DNA from: Psychrobacillus sp040274765
GTDB lineage: Bacteria; Bacillota; Bacilli; Bacillales_A; Planococcaceae
Reading direction: 5' to 3'
NCBI GenBank assembly: GCA_040274765.1
Contig: JBEMAY010000052.1
Span: forward strand, 1-22,914
Length of the DNA stretch: 22,914 nt
Shown: positions 5,225 through 12,991 of the stretch, in pieces
Position numbering within the stretch: position 1 is the first letter of the stretch
Layout: the number at the start of each line of letters is the position of its first letter
Notes under the pieces: model-generated
Told to the model about the DNA's origin: nothing
Database searches by the model: none
Seen by the model: only the letters and a program-made list of their open reading frames with translations
Translations under genes and position numbers: made by a program

Positions 5225-7537
5225 TTATTTTTTCTTTGGTCGTTTGCGCTTTTGTGATTTCTTCGCAACGCCCTCGTAGAATTTCTTTTTCTGGTTTGGT
5301 CCTTTTTTCGGTCCTGGCTGTGATTTGTCTTTTCTGTCCTTGCCAGAGCCTTTTTTCGATGCATGGATGACCTTTGGACTTTCCTTACGTGTGCTGCGGC
5401 CAAATGCTTTCTTCATGCCGACAACCTCGAAGTCGATTGCTGCTTCCTCTGGTTTAACGCCGGAGACTTTAACCGTCACCTCGTCACCAATACGGAACTG
5501 CTTACCAGAGCGCTCACCAATCATCATCATTTGACGGTCGTCAAAGCGGTAGTAGTCGTCTGTCATGTTCGTCACATGGACAAGACCCTCGATCGTGTTT
5601 GGAAGCTCAATGAACATACCGAAGTTCGTAACCGAGCTCACAATACCTTCAAATTCCTCACCGATTTTATCTGCCATGTATTGTGCTTTTTTCAGTGCAT
5701 CCGTGTCACGCTCTGCATCTACTGCGCGACGCTCGCGTTTGGATGTATGCTCAGCGATGTCGTCGATGATAGCTCCCCAATGGTTAACCGTTGCGGATGA
5801 TACATCCCCGTTCACTAAATACGTACGAATCAGACGGTGTACGATCAAGTCAGGGTAACGACGGATCGGAGACGTGAAATGTGTATAGAACTCGGTCGAT
5901 AAACCAAAGTGACCTAGACATTCTCCGTAATATTTTGCCTGCTGTAAAGAGCGAAGAAGCATCGTCGAAATAACTGGCTCCTCTGGCATTCCCTCGATGC
6001 TTTCAATGATTTCTTGAAGTGCTTTCGGGTGAATGTCATTGCCTGTTCCTTTTACTACTAATCCGAAGTTCGTTAGGAAGCCGAAGAAGCGTTGTAGCTT
6101 TTCTGGCTTAGGATCCTCATGGATACGGTAAATGAACGGCACATCCATCCATTTAAAGTGCTCTGCAACAGTTTCATTGGCAGCTAGCATGAATTCCTCG
6201 ATTAGCTTCTCTGCCACCGTACGCTCGCGAATAGCGACCTCTGTTGGCCAGCCATCGTCATCTACTAGAATTTTAGCCTCTGGGAAGTCGAAATCGATTG
6301 CTCCGCGTTCCTCGCGTTTCTTTCTAAGTACTGCCGCAAGCTCCGCCATGTTCTCGAACATTGGCACAAGGTCCTTATAGCGCTCGATTAAATCCTCATC
6401 TTTTTCTTCTAAAATTTTATAAACATCTGAGTAAGTCATACGTTCCGTTGTACGGATCACACTTTGGAATATCTCATGGGATGTTACCATACCAGAGCCA
6501 TTGATGATCATTTCACAGGATAGCGTTAAACGATCGACCTGTGGGTTAAGTGAACAAATACCATTCGATAGACGATGTGGAATCATCGGAATAACACGGT
6601 CTGTTAAATACACACTCGTTCCGCGGTCATATGCCTCGCGGTCAAGCGCTGATCCTTCTGTTACATAGTGGCTTACATCTGCGATATGTACGCCAAGCTT
6701 ATATGTACCGTCAGGCAGCTTCGTTACAGTAACTGCATCATCCAGGTCCTTCGCGTCTGCTCCGTCAATCGTCACGATGACTTCATCGCGAAGATCTCTG
6801 CGTCCCTCTAAATCACTTTCTGCGATTTGGTCAGGCACAGCCTCTGCTTGGTCGATTACCTCTTTTGGGAAGTCGATTGTGATGCCATGCTTATAGATGA
6901 TCGATAGAATATCTACGCCTGGATCGTTTTTGTGACCAAGAATTTTCGTGACTATTCCTGTTGCAGACTTTCTTTCATTCGGCCAGTCCGTGATTTCTAC
7001 GACTACCTTGTGACCGTCTACTGCACCTAATGTGTCGCCTTTTGCGACGAATACATCCATTGGCACTTTCTTGTCATCCGGTATGACGAATCCGAAGCCT
7101 TTATTATCCTGGAACGTTCCGACAACCTGTGTCATCCCGCGCTGTGTGATTTTGATGATCGTACCTTCTCTACGGTCTCCAGATGATTCCTTCGATACGC
7201 GTACAAGCACCTTGTCACCGTTTACTGCCCCGTTAATTTCCGTAGGGGGAATAAAAATATCATCCATTCCACTTTCTTCCGGTGTCACAAAGCCAAAACC
7301 TTTTGCGTGACCGATGAAGCTCCCGACGATTAAATTCATGCGAGATGGGACACCATAACGATTAGACCGTGAACGGACAACTGCACCAGCGTCCTCCATG
7401 GACACTAGTGTTTTGACTAGCTCCTTGAAGTCATCGGCCTCGGTCATATTAAAATGGTCCTCTAGCTCCTTCGTGGTCATCGGTTTATATTCTTCTGCAT
7501 TCATTAATTCTAATAATTGTTCTTTCATATTTTCCAT
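5225..7537 (-). CDS. rnr: Ribonuclease R
   Basis: This 3'-5' exoribonuclease degrades structured RNA and the non-stop messages released by trans-translation. The 770 residues show, in order: an N-terminal winged-helix domain (about 5 to 65); two cold-shock/OB domains (about 70 to 235, with GHAKGFGFVTPEE and DNKGFGFVIPDD); the RNB catalytic domain (about 245 to 575) with the Mg-binding aspartates D258, D264, D266 and D267 in IDGADAKDLDDA; an S1 domain (about 625 to 705); and a lysine-rich tail of about 65 residues. The tail matches the known basic region of RNase R. The first ATG follows a GGGAGGG site at acceptable distance; a second Met (codon 4) is possible. It is co-directional with estA and smpB. 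Confidence 0.97.
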   Translation of the reverse strand: MENMKEQLLELMNAEEYKPMTTKELEDHFNMTEADDFKELVKTLVSMEDAGAVVRSRSNRYGVPSRMNLIVGSFIGHAKGFGFVTPEESGMDDIFIPPTEINGAVNGDKVLVRVSKESSGDRREGTIIKITQRGMTQVVGTFQDNKGFGFVIPDDKKVPMDVFVAKGDTLGAVDGHKVVVEITDWPNERKSATGIVTKILGHKNDPGVDILSIIYKHGITIDFPKEVIDQAEAVPDQIAESDLEGRRDLRDEVIVTIDGADAKDLDDAVTVTKLPDGTYKLGVHIADVSHYVTEGSALDREAYDRGTSVYLTDRVIPMIPHRLSNGICSLNPQVDRLTLSCEMIINGSGMVTSHEIFQSVIRTTERMTYSDVYKILEEKDEDLIERYKDLVPMFENMAELAAVLRKKREERGAIDFDFPEAKILVDDDGWPTEVAIRERTVAEKLIEEFMLAANETVAEHFKWMDVPFIYRIHEDPKPEKLQRFFGFLTNFGLVVKGTGNDIHPKALQEIIESIEGMPEEPVISTMLLRSLQQAKYYGECLGHFGLSTEFYTHFTSPIRRYPDLIVHRLIRTYLVNGDVSSATVNHWGAIIDDIAEHTSKRERRAVDAERDTDALKKAQYMADKIGEEFEGIVSSVTNFGMFIELPNTIEGLVHVTNMTDDYYRFDDRQMMMIGERSGKQFRIGDEVTVKVSGVKPEEAAIDFEVVGMKKAFGRSTRKESPKVIHASKKGSGKDRKDKSQPGPKKGPNQKKKFYEGVAKKSQKRKRPKKK

Positions 7538-7580
7538 CTAAACATCCCTCCCTTTTCAGCGTGTGCGGAATTGGTTCGTT

Positions 7581-8327
7581 TTACACATTCCAATCCAACG
7601 ATTCTAAAAAGTTTAATATATCCTCATGTAGCGTTTCCTTTTCTGGACCGAGTGTAATGACGTGGCCAGATTCCTCGTACCAGTTCAGCTTTTTCTCTAG
7701 TGATTCCGACTGCTCGTAAATATAGTTCGCAGAGTTTATGTCAATCACCGAGTCCTTTTTGCCCTGTGTAACGAGAAGCGGAGCATATATATGATCCACA
7801 TGATCGCGGACCTCATAGACGAATTCTCGCAGCTCGCCCAATGTCTGCATTGGGTTTTGGCGAATCTTCTCTACTTCTTCTTCTATTTGCTCGTCGCTTT
7901 TACCTTCATATTTCTTGTATTCCTTGGCATATTTTATGACGCCCTCGAACATAACGTCCGTCGTTTTCATTGTCATGGGAGAGCACATGGTTACGATTCC
8001 CTTTACAGGCACTGTATACCCCAATTTCAACGAAAATACGCCTCCAAGCGATAATCCAGCTACCGCAATCTCATCGTAGCCAGCTGCCTTTAAGCGGTCA
8101 TATGCCTTCATAACGTCCTTCCACCAGTCTGTTGGACCTGTTTCAAGCAGCTCCTCTGGCGGTACACCGTGTCCCTTATAATGTGGCGCAATCGACGTGT
8201 AGCCGTTCTTTTCTAAAAATCGTCCCAGCATTCGAACGTCGGACGAATTCCCCGTGAATCCATGTAATAATAATACCGCTCGCTTTCCAGCTTCAAAGAA
8301 GAACGGCTTTGGTGTTGTGATGCGCAT
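7581..8327 (-). CDS. est: Carboxylesterase, YvaK/Est30 type
   Basis: This alpha/beta hydrolase of 248 residues is very similar in length and sequence to Bacillus YvaK and Geobacillus Est30, which cleave short-chain carboxylic esters. It shows LLLHGFTGN (oxyanion region, 20 to 27), YKGHGVPPEEL, the nucleophile elbow GLSLGG with S93, an acidic residue in QGKKDSVID (about 192), and the histidine in EESGHVITL. The start at 8327 (MRITTPKP) was chosen over an ATG ten codons upstream because AGGAGG stands ten bases before it and the length then equals the family. It lies between secG and rnr as in Bacillus. The physiological substrate is unknown, and co-occurrence with RNase R is not explained. Confidence 0.93.
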   Translation of the reverse strand: MRITTPKPFFFEAGKRAVLLLHGFTGNSSDVRMLGRFLEKNGYTSIAPHYKGHGVPPEELLETGPTDWWKDVMKAYDRLKAAGYDEIAVAGLSLGGVFSLKLGYTVPVKGIVTMCSPMTMKTTDVMFEGVIKYAKEYKKYEGKSDEQIEEEVEKIRQNPMQTLGELREFVYEVRDHVDHIYAPLLVTQGKKDSVIDINSANYIYEQSESLEKKLNWYEESGHVITLGPEKETLHEDILNFLESLDWNV

Positions 8328-8411
8328 TCCAAAAAAACCTCCTGTTTCCATCCACACTGCTATTTTACTAGTATATACCTTTCCCTTATTAATTTTATCT
8401 TATGTATGCTC

Positions 8412-8457
8412 AAATATAAAAGAAAACGCCTAACCATTTGAAAGTATGGTTAGGCGT
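8412..8457 (-). terminator. Terminator after secG
   Basis: A perfect 12-bp stem ACGCCTAACCAT / ATGGTTAGGCGT (8426 to 8437 and 8446 to 8457) with an eight-base loop is followed on the minus strand by TTTTCTTTTATATTT. It separates secG from the est-rnr-smpB genes, which therefore need their own promoter in 8328 to 8425. Confidence 0.92.
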
Positions 8458-8470
8458 ATACATTCGTTTT

Positions 8471-8698
8471 TTAAAATTTAGTAACAGCTATCGTTAATAC
8501 GAAGAATAATACAGCAAGCACGATAGTCGCTCTATGTAAGATCAAATCCATACCACGAGCTTTCTGTTTTCCAAAGAGTTGTTCAGCTCCCCCGGAGATG
8601 GCTCCTGATAGCCCAGCACTTTTCCCTGATTGTAATAAAACTACCACGATCAAAGCAAGCGAGACGATGATTAATAACGTCATTAATAATGTATTCAT
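8471..8698 (-). CDS. secG: Preprotein translocase subunit SecG
   Basis: This 75-residue protein is the small accessory subunit of the SecYEG channel in the cytoplasmic membrane. It has two membrane segments (about 4 to 22 and 53 to 73) joined by the conserved cytoplasmic loop QSGKSAGLSGAISGGAEQLFGK, which is the SecG signature. The start is backed by GGGAGG nine bases upstream. It has a good sigma-A promoter in front and a strong terminator behind, so it is a single-gene unit at the head of the est-rnr-smpB-ssrA block. Length and order are as in Bacillus. Confidence 0.96.
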   Translation of the reverse strand: MNTLLMTLLIIVSLALIVVVLLQSGKSAGLSGAISGGAEQLFGKQKARGMDLILHRATIVLAVLFFVLTIAVTKF

Positions 8699-8735
8699 TG
8701 TTACACCTCCCGATTAGAACATCACAACACATATA

Positions 8736-8764
8736 ATTTTACCAAATATAAATAGAACTGACAA
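8736..8764 (-). promoter_or_regulatory. secG promoter
   Basis: On the minus strand -35 TTGTCA (8764 to 8759), a 17-base spacer and -10 TAAAAT (8741 to 8736) lie about 40 bases before the secG start. This is a near-consensus sigma-A promoter. Confidence 0.75.
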
Positions 8765-8893
8765 CAGTCTATCAATTTTAAAGTAGTTATCTAAATAATA
8801 TCATATATTTTCTGATAATCTAGCGTTAAAATGAAATAAGAAAGATTTATTGGTTTATATTGTCAAATACATAGAGAATGGGAAAGATTAATC

Positions 8894-10393
8894 GTGAATA
8901 AAAAATTATTTGCAATGACAAGCATCATCCTGTTAGCGTTAATCGCTATCGTGTATTGGTTTACGCTTAAGGAAGAAACGAGACTACCATCGGACAATTG
9001 GAGCAGAACCTTTTCTGTGGAAACACCTGCACACAATTATTCCAGCTTTCAAGTTTTGAATGAGGAAAACGGTTATGTGATCACGCTTCGAAACTTCAAG
9101 GAGCAGGCCATTCTTTCCTGTGATTTAGATTTGAATTGTAAGGAAGCTCGTAGCCTGCCTTTATCTAGCTCGACGACGAATGTCTGGAGCAACGAGGCGG
9201 AATCCTATTTTATTAAAAACTATACGTTAATGCATGACAAGACGGAAATAGCTCAGGACGTAGAAAACTTCGTGAAATCCGAAGACGTGCTTGTCTACTG
9301 GACAAAGGACCAGCAGCTAACCATAGTGGATAACGGACAGGAGAAGGCTTTTGATGTGGCCGAGCCAATCTACGATGTAAAAATTATCGGGGATAACATA
9401 TTGGCTATTACAAAGGAAAGCCAGGGAGATCGCTTCGCCGTCTATCATCTAGCAAACGAGCCAATTCAGCTGTTCCAGCTAACGAGCACAGCGAGTCTCG
9501 TATCCTCTATTCAAATAATCGAGCAGTCCCCAGGAGAATTCCTGCTGCTCATGGATACAACCATGGTTTCCGGTGGGGCGAAAACAAAGGTCATCCAACA
9601 AGCTGCCTTTGACCTGTCGCCAAACCAAGCCATCCAGCTGTCAAAGCTAACGTTCCAGCACGAGGAGGACGGTCGCACACTAGATGATATTTCGCACGCC
9701 ACGCTGTTTCAGCAGGACGAACAAACGCTAATCGCCTTTACCGCAACCCTTGCCGGCAATAAAAACCAAGTATTCCTTGGTGAGCTAGCAGACGGTAAAG
9801 TGTTTGCCATCTCCTTAACGAAGGCAGGTACAAGATACGAGCGTCCCGTAATTCTCAATAAAGACGAGGTCGCTTTTCTAGAGATGAATGGCTCTCAAAG
9901 AGAATTAGTTTATGCCTCCTCCGAACCTAGTAAAATAGAGGAAAGTAAACAAATCGCAAAAGAGGACTACAAGCAGGCAGCCTACACCCAGTTCAGCAAA
10001 TCCTTTAACGGCTTAATGCTCGTCCTGTTCGGCTTCGCCTGGATCATCCTAGCCTTTGCGATCTCGTATATTAGTACAGCGGTTTTAAATCGTTTTAGAT
10101 TTGAAAGAACGTATACGCTAGGATTTATCATTCATGTCGTATCTTTGTTGGTATTACAGATTTTCTTCCTATATCGTTTTACGAAGGTCGAGACAACCAT
10201 TGCGAACATCCCTTTCATCACAGAAAGCTGGCATTTCGTGGTTTTATTGATCGCCGGAAGCTTGCTGTCGACCGTACCATTACTTCTTGCCCGATATAAG
10301 GCGGAAGAAGATGATTACACATATATGGTAATCTACGCGACCTTTATGAATCTAGCTGTCCTGTTTTTCTTGGTCGGGCCTTATATATTTTAA
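8894..10393 (+). CDS. Uncharacterised membrane protein with large external domain
   Basis: I do not recognise this 499-residue protein. It begins with a GTG codon, a short lysine patch and a membrane segment (about 6 to 24) that could be a signal anchor. A region of about 350 residues follows with short beta-like stretches (such as GYVITLRNF, DVLVYWTKDQQLTIVDNG, GDNILAITKE, PGEFLLLMDTT) that could form a beta-propeller-like fold outside the cell. Then come four membrane segments (about 373 to 398, 410 to 430, 445 to 465, 476 to 497). The ribosome binding site GGGAAAG is weak. It is divergent from secG and converges with the next gene on a common terminator. No enzymatic motif is visible; a sensory or envelope role is only a guess. 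Confidence 0.8.
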   Translation: MNKKLFAMTSIILLALIAIVYWFTLKEETRLPSDNWSRTFSVETPAHNYSSFQVLNEENGYVITLRNFKEQAILSCDLDLNCKEARSLPLSSSTTNVWSNEAESYFIKNYTLMHDKTEIAQDVENFVKSEDVLVYWTKDQQLTIVDNGQEKAFDVAEPIYDVKIIGDNILAITKESQGDRFAVYHLANEPIQLFQLTSTASLVSSIQIIEQSPGEFLLLMDTTMVSGGAKTKVIQQAAFDLSPNQAIQLSKLTFQHEEDGRTLDDISHATLFQQDEQTLIAFTATLAGNKNQVFLGELADGKVFAISLTKAGTRYERPVILNKDEVAFLEMNGSQRELVYASSEPSKIEESKQIAKEDYKQAAYTQFSKSFNGLMLVLFGFAWIILAFAISYISTAVLNRFRFERTYTLGFIIHVVSLLVLQIFFLYRFTKVETTIANIPFITESWHFVVLLIAGSLLSTVPLLLARYKAEEDDYTYMVIYATFMNLAVLFFLVGPYIF

Positions 10394-10396
10394 TAG

Positions 10397-10428
10397 AAAG
10401 AGAGCAGGAGTGGGTTCCTGCTCTCTTT
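10397..10428. terminator. Bidirectional terminator between convergent genes
   Basis: A perfect 13-bp stem AAAGAGAGCAGGA / TCCTGCTCTCTTT with a six-base loop begins four bases after the stop of the rightward gene and touches the stop codon of the leftward gene. The T-run is short (TTTT rightward, TTTCTATT leftward). Confidence 0.8.
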
Positions 10429-10982
10429 TACTGTGGATAGGCTACTATGACCTCTCCATCCTTTGAAAGAGCTTGATAGGAAAAGGAATTCCATGTACCC
10501 TTCACGTCTAATAAAACAAATCTCTTTCCTGCGAGTTCAATAAAAGAAATATTCTCATATGTCTTTCCATTAGCCGTTATCACTAAACCATCAATGTCAG
10601 GGTTTTCTATGGACATGAGAAGCATGTACCCATTTTCATATCCGCTTGCTTGCCAAGGAATTGTGGCATCTGTTTCTGAAAGATACTCTTGGACACTAGC
10701 TATAACTCCTCTTTCCCCAGAATAATTAATCATCTTCCATGTACCCATCCAATTTTGCTTGAGCCTAGCAACGACCGTGATAGAATGCGGAATCCTATAA
10801 AAAGCGAGCCACTCTCCATCTTGCTGTATGATTCCATAAACCTCTTCCACGCTCGACGACCAGTTTTTCGTGTTCCTTAAGACATCTTCCTCCGTGGGAT
10901 CCTGGCTCCAATTGTAAATTACATAAACAATAAAGAGGGCTATTAAGGTAACCGCAATGAGAAGCTTTTTTATAGCTGTCAC
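10428..10982 (-). CDS. Uncharacterised single-pass membrane-anchored protein
   Basis: This 184-residue protein is not recognised. Residues about 5 to 25 (IKKLLIAVTLIALFIVYVIYNW) form one membrane anchor without a lipobox cysteine, so the rest is probably outside the cell. The outer part has aromatic-rich beta-like stretches (GEWLAFYRIPHSITVVARLKQ, WMGTWKMINYSG, FVLLDVKGTWNSF) and no known motif. The start appears to be GTG at 10982; the AGGAG sequence there is only one base away, which is too close, and no other start is visible, so the true start is uncertain. It converges with the 499-residue membrane protein; whether the two act together is unknown. The interval to 11106 holds no other gene. 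Confidence 0.7.
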   Translation of the reverse strand: MTAIKKLLIAVTLIALFIVYVIYNWSQDPTEEDVLRNTKNWSSSVEEVYGIIQQDGEWLAFYRIPHSITVVARLKQNWMGTWKMINYSGERGVIASVQEYLSETDATIPWQASGYENGYMLLMSIENPDIDGLVITANGKTYENISFIELAGKRFVLLDVKGTWNSFSYQALSKDGEVIVAYPQ

Positions 10983-11106
10983 TCTCCTATTTATAACTCT
11001 AATTTGTTAAATAATACTAAATTAGCGTTTGGAAGTATATAAGAGATTTTGAAGAGGAGAGTGGGAGATGGTTGCGCGTCGTATTTGGATGAGATTTAGG
11101 CTTTCC

Positions 11107-11640
11107 GCAAGGTTTATGTTTGTTTCCGCAAGGTTTAACTTCATCTGTGCAAGGTTCTGCTCCATCTCCGCAAGGTTCTCTCTGTCGCCCCAGCGTCCTC
11201 TCGTTTTGCGCAACACTTTGTCCTATTTCTGCAACACTTCACTCCTTTGGCGCAACACTTCACTCCTTTGGCGCAACACTTCTCCTATTTCCCGCAACGC
11301 TTTTATTTCCCGCAACACTCCCTCACGTTTGCGCAACACTTTATCCCCTTACTGCAACACTTCACTCCTTTGGCGCAACACTTGCCCTATTTCCCGCAAT
11401 GCTTTTATTTCCCGCAACACTTCTCTTCATTCGCGCAACTCTTTGCCCTATCTCTGCAACACTTCACTCCTTTGGCGCAACACTTGCCCTATTTCCCGCA
11501 ACGCTTTTATTTCCCGCAATACTTCCTTACGTTCACGCAACACTTTGCCCCATCTCTGCAACACTTCAACCCATTTGCGCAACACTTCTCCTATTTCCCG
11601 AAACTCTTTTATTTCCCGCAACACTTCCCGCTCCACCCTC
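11107..11640. repeat. Tandem array with 21-nt period and 102-nt higher-order period
   Basis: Four units starting GCAAGGTT lie exactly 21 bases apart (11107, 11128, 11149, 11170). After a 40-base step about 20 units starting GCAACACTT follow from 11210, each 21 bases or, in a variant, 18 bases long. Blocks of four 21-base units plus one 18-base unit repeat every 102 bases (11352, 11454, 11556), with an earlier copy at 11229 carrying one extra unit. The plus strand is strongly pyrimidine-rich. All three plus frames and parts of the minus strand are open, as expected of a low-complexity repeat, and no start with a ribosome binding site stands in front. I read it as a noncoding minisatellite-like array, lying just past the eno terminator. 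Confidence 0.9.
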
Positions 11641-11646
11641 TCCCCC

Positions 11647-11684
11647 ACAAAAAACTCCTCAACACAAATGTGTTAAGGAGTTTT
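11647..11684 (-). terminator. Terminator after eno
   Basis: On the minus strand AAAACTCCTTAACACA and TGTGTTGAGGAGTTTT (11684 to 11651) form a 16-bp stem with one mismatch, followed by a T-run. It ends the glycolytic operon about ten bases after the eno stop. Confidence 0.93.
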
Positions 11685-11693
11685 CACTAATCA

Positions 11694-12989
11694 TTATTTT
11701 TTCAAGTTATAGAATGTATCTTTTCCTAGGTATTGAGCTGTGTTGTACAGTTGGTCCTCGATACGTAGAAGTTGGTTGTATTTTGCTACGCGGTCGGAGC
11801 GGGATGGTGCTCCTGTTTTGATTTGGCCAGCGTTTGTTGCTACTGCTAGGTCTGCGATTGTTACGTCTTCAGACTCTCCTGAACGGTGGGAGATTACTGC
11901 TGTGTAGCCAGCGCGTTTCGCCATTTCGATTGCGTCGAATGTTTCTGTAAGTGTACCGATTTGGTTTACTTTCACAAGGATGGAGTTGCCTACGCCTTGC
12001 TCGATCCCTTGTGCTAGTTTTTTCGTGTTTGTTACGAATAGATCGTCTCCAACTAGCTGAACTTTTTTGCCGATTCTATCGGTTAGCAGCTTGTGGCCAG
12101 CCCAGTCGTTTTCGTCTAATCCGTCTTCGATAGAGATGATTGGATATTTATTGCTAAGCTCTTCGTACCAATCTACCATTTCCTCTGAAGTTTTCACTAC
12201 GCCTTCACCAGTTAGGTGGTATTTGCCGTCTTCTTTGTTGAATAGCTCAGAAGCTGCAACGTCCATTGCAAGCAGGACTTCTTCACCTGGTTTGTATCCA
12301 GCTTTTTCGATGGCAGTCATGATTGTAGAAAGAGCTTCTTCGTTTGATTTTAAGTTTGGTGCGAATCCGCCTTCATCCCCAACAGCTGTATTTAAGCCAG
12401 CATCTTTTAATACTGATTTTAGGCTGTGGAAGATTTCAGCGCCCATGCGTAGTGCGTGACGGAATGATTCCGCTCCTACTGGCATGATCATGAATTCTTG
12501 GATGTCTACGTTGTTGTCAGCATGCTCGCCGCCGTTTACGATATTCATCATCGGAACTGGAAGTTGCTTTGCGTTAAACCCGCCTAGGTATTGGTATAAA
12601 GGTACATCTAAATAGTCTGCTGCAGCGTGTGCTACTGCGATAGAAACTCCTAGAATAGCGTTAGCTCCTAGGTTACCTTTGTTTTCTGTACCGTCTAGCT
12701 CGATCATGGCATGGTCGATTTCAACTTGGTCTAACACTGAGAAATTTTCTTCTAATTCTGCCGCGATTACGTTGTTCACGTTTTCTACCGCTTTTAATAC
12801 ACCTTTTCCAAGGTATCTTGATTTGTCGCCATCGCGAAGTTCTACTGCTTCGTATTCACCAGTAGATGCACCAGATGGTACGATTGCGCGGCCATATGCT
12901 CCGCTTTCTGTGAATACTTCTACTTCAACTGTTGGGTTCCCGCGTGAATCTAATACCTCACGAGCTTGAATTTGTGTAATAATTGGCAT
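11694..12989 (-). CDS. eno: Enolase (phosphopyruvate hydratase)
   Basis: Enolase converts 2-phosphoglycerate to phosphoenolpyruvate with Mg2+ in the cytoplasm. The 431-residue protein shows AREVLDSRGNPTVEVEV at the start, SGASTGEYEAVELRDGD, NGGEHADNN, the catalytic glutamate in GDEGGFAPN, metal ligands in LLAMDVAAS, SIEDGLDENDW and LVGDDLFVTN, the catalytic lysine in ILVKVNQIGTL, and SHRSGESEDVTIADLAV. The start at 12989 (MPIITQIQAREV) was chosen over a TTG two codons upstream because GGAGAG precedes it and the length then matches the family. It is the last gene of the operon, two bases after gpmI, and is followed by a terminator. Confidence 0.98.
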   Translation of the reverse strand: MPIITQIQAREVLDSRGNPTVEVEVFTESGAYGRAIVPSGASTGEYEAVELRDGDKSRYLGKGVLKAVENVNNVIAAELEENFSVLDQVEIDHAMIELDGTENKGNLGANAILGVSIAVAHAAADYLDVPLYQYLGGFNAKQLPVPMMNIVNGGEHADNNVDIQEFMIMPVGAESFRHALRMGAEIFHSLKSVLKDAGLNTAVGDEGGFAPNLKSNEEALSTIMTAIEKAGYKPGEEVLLAMDVAASELFNKEDGKYHLTGEGVVKTSEEMVDWYEELSNKYPIISIEDGLDENDWAGHKLLTDRIGKKVQLVGDDLFVTNTKKLAQGIEQGVGNSILVKVNQIGTLTETFDAIEMAKRAGYTAVISHRSGESEDVTIADLAVATNAGQIKTGAPSRSDRVAKYNQLLRIEDQLYNTAQYLGKDTFYNLKK

Positions 12990-12991
12990 TT

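Noticed and set aside
5179..5403. Minus-strand 74-codon frame at the rnr end
   Set aside because: It is a shadow of the lysine-rich RNase R tail in another frame.
11022..11216. Minus-strand 64-codon frame with NLAxxxx heptads
   Set aside because: No ribosome binding site and it merely reads the GCAAGGTT units; the end is non-repetitive and unlike a protein.
11210..11640. CRISPR array
   Set aside because: Units are contiguous 18- to 21-base repeats without unique spacers of constant length, and no cas genes are nearby.
11448..11648. Minus-strand 66-codon coiled-coil-like frame
   Set aside because: Its only start is a GTG inside the eno terminator flank without a ribosome binding site; the heptad look follows from the 21-base period.
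11068..11821. Three long overlapping plus-strand frames of 147 to 233 codons in the repeat array
   Set aside because: All frames are open because the repeat lacks stop codons; there is no ribosome binding site, composition is low complexity, and two frames run into the eno terminator or eno antisense.
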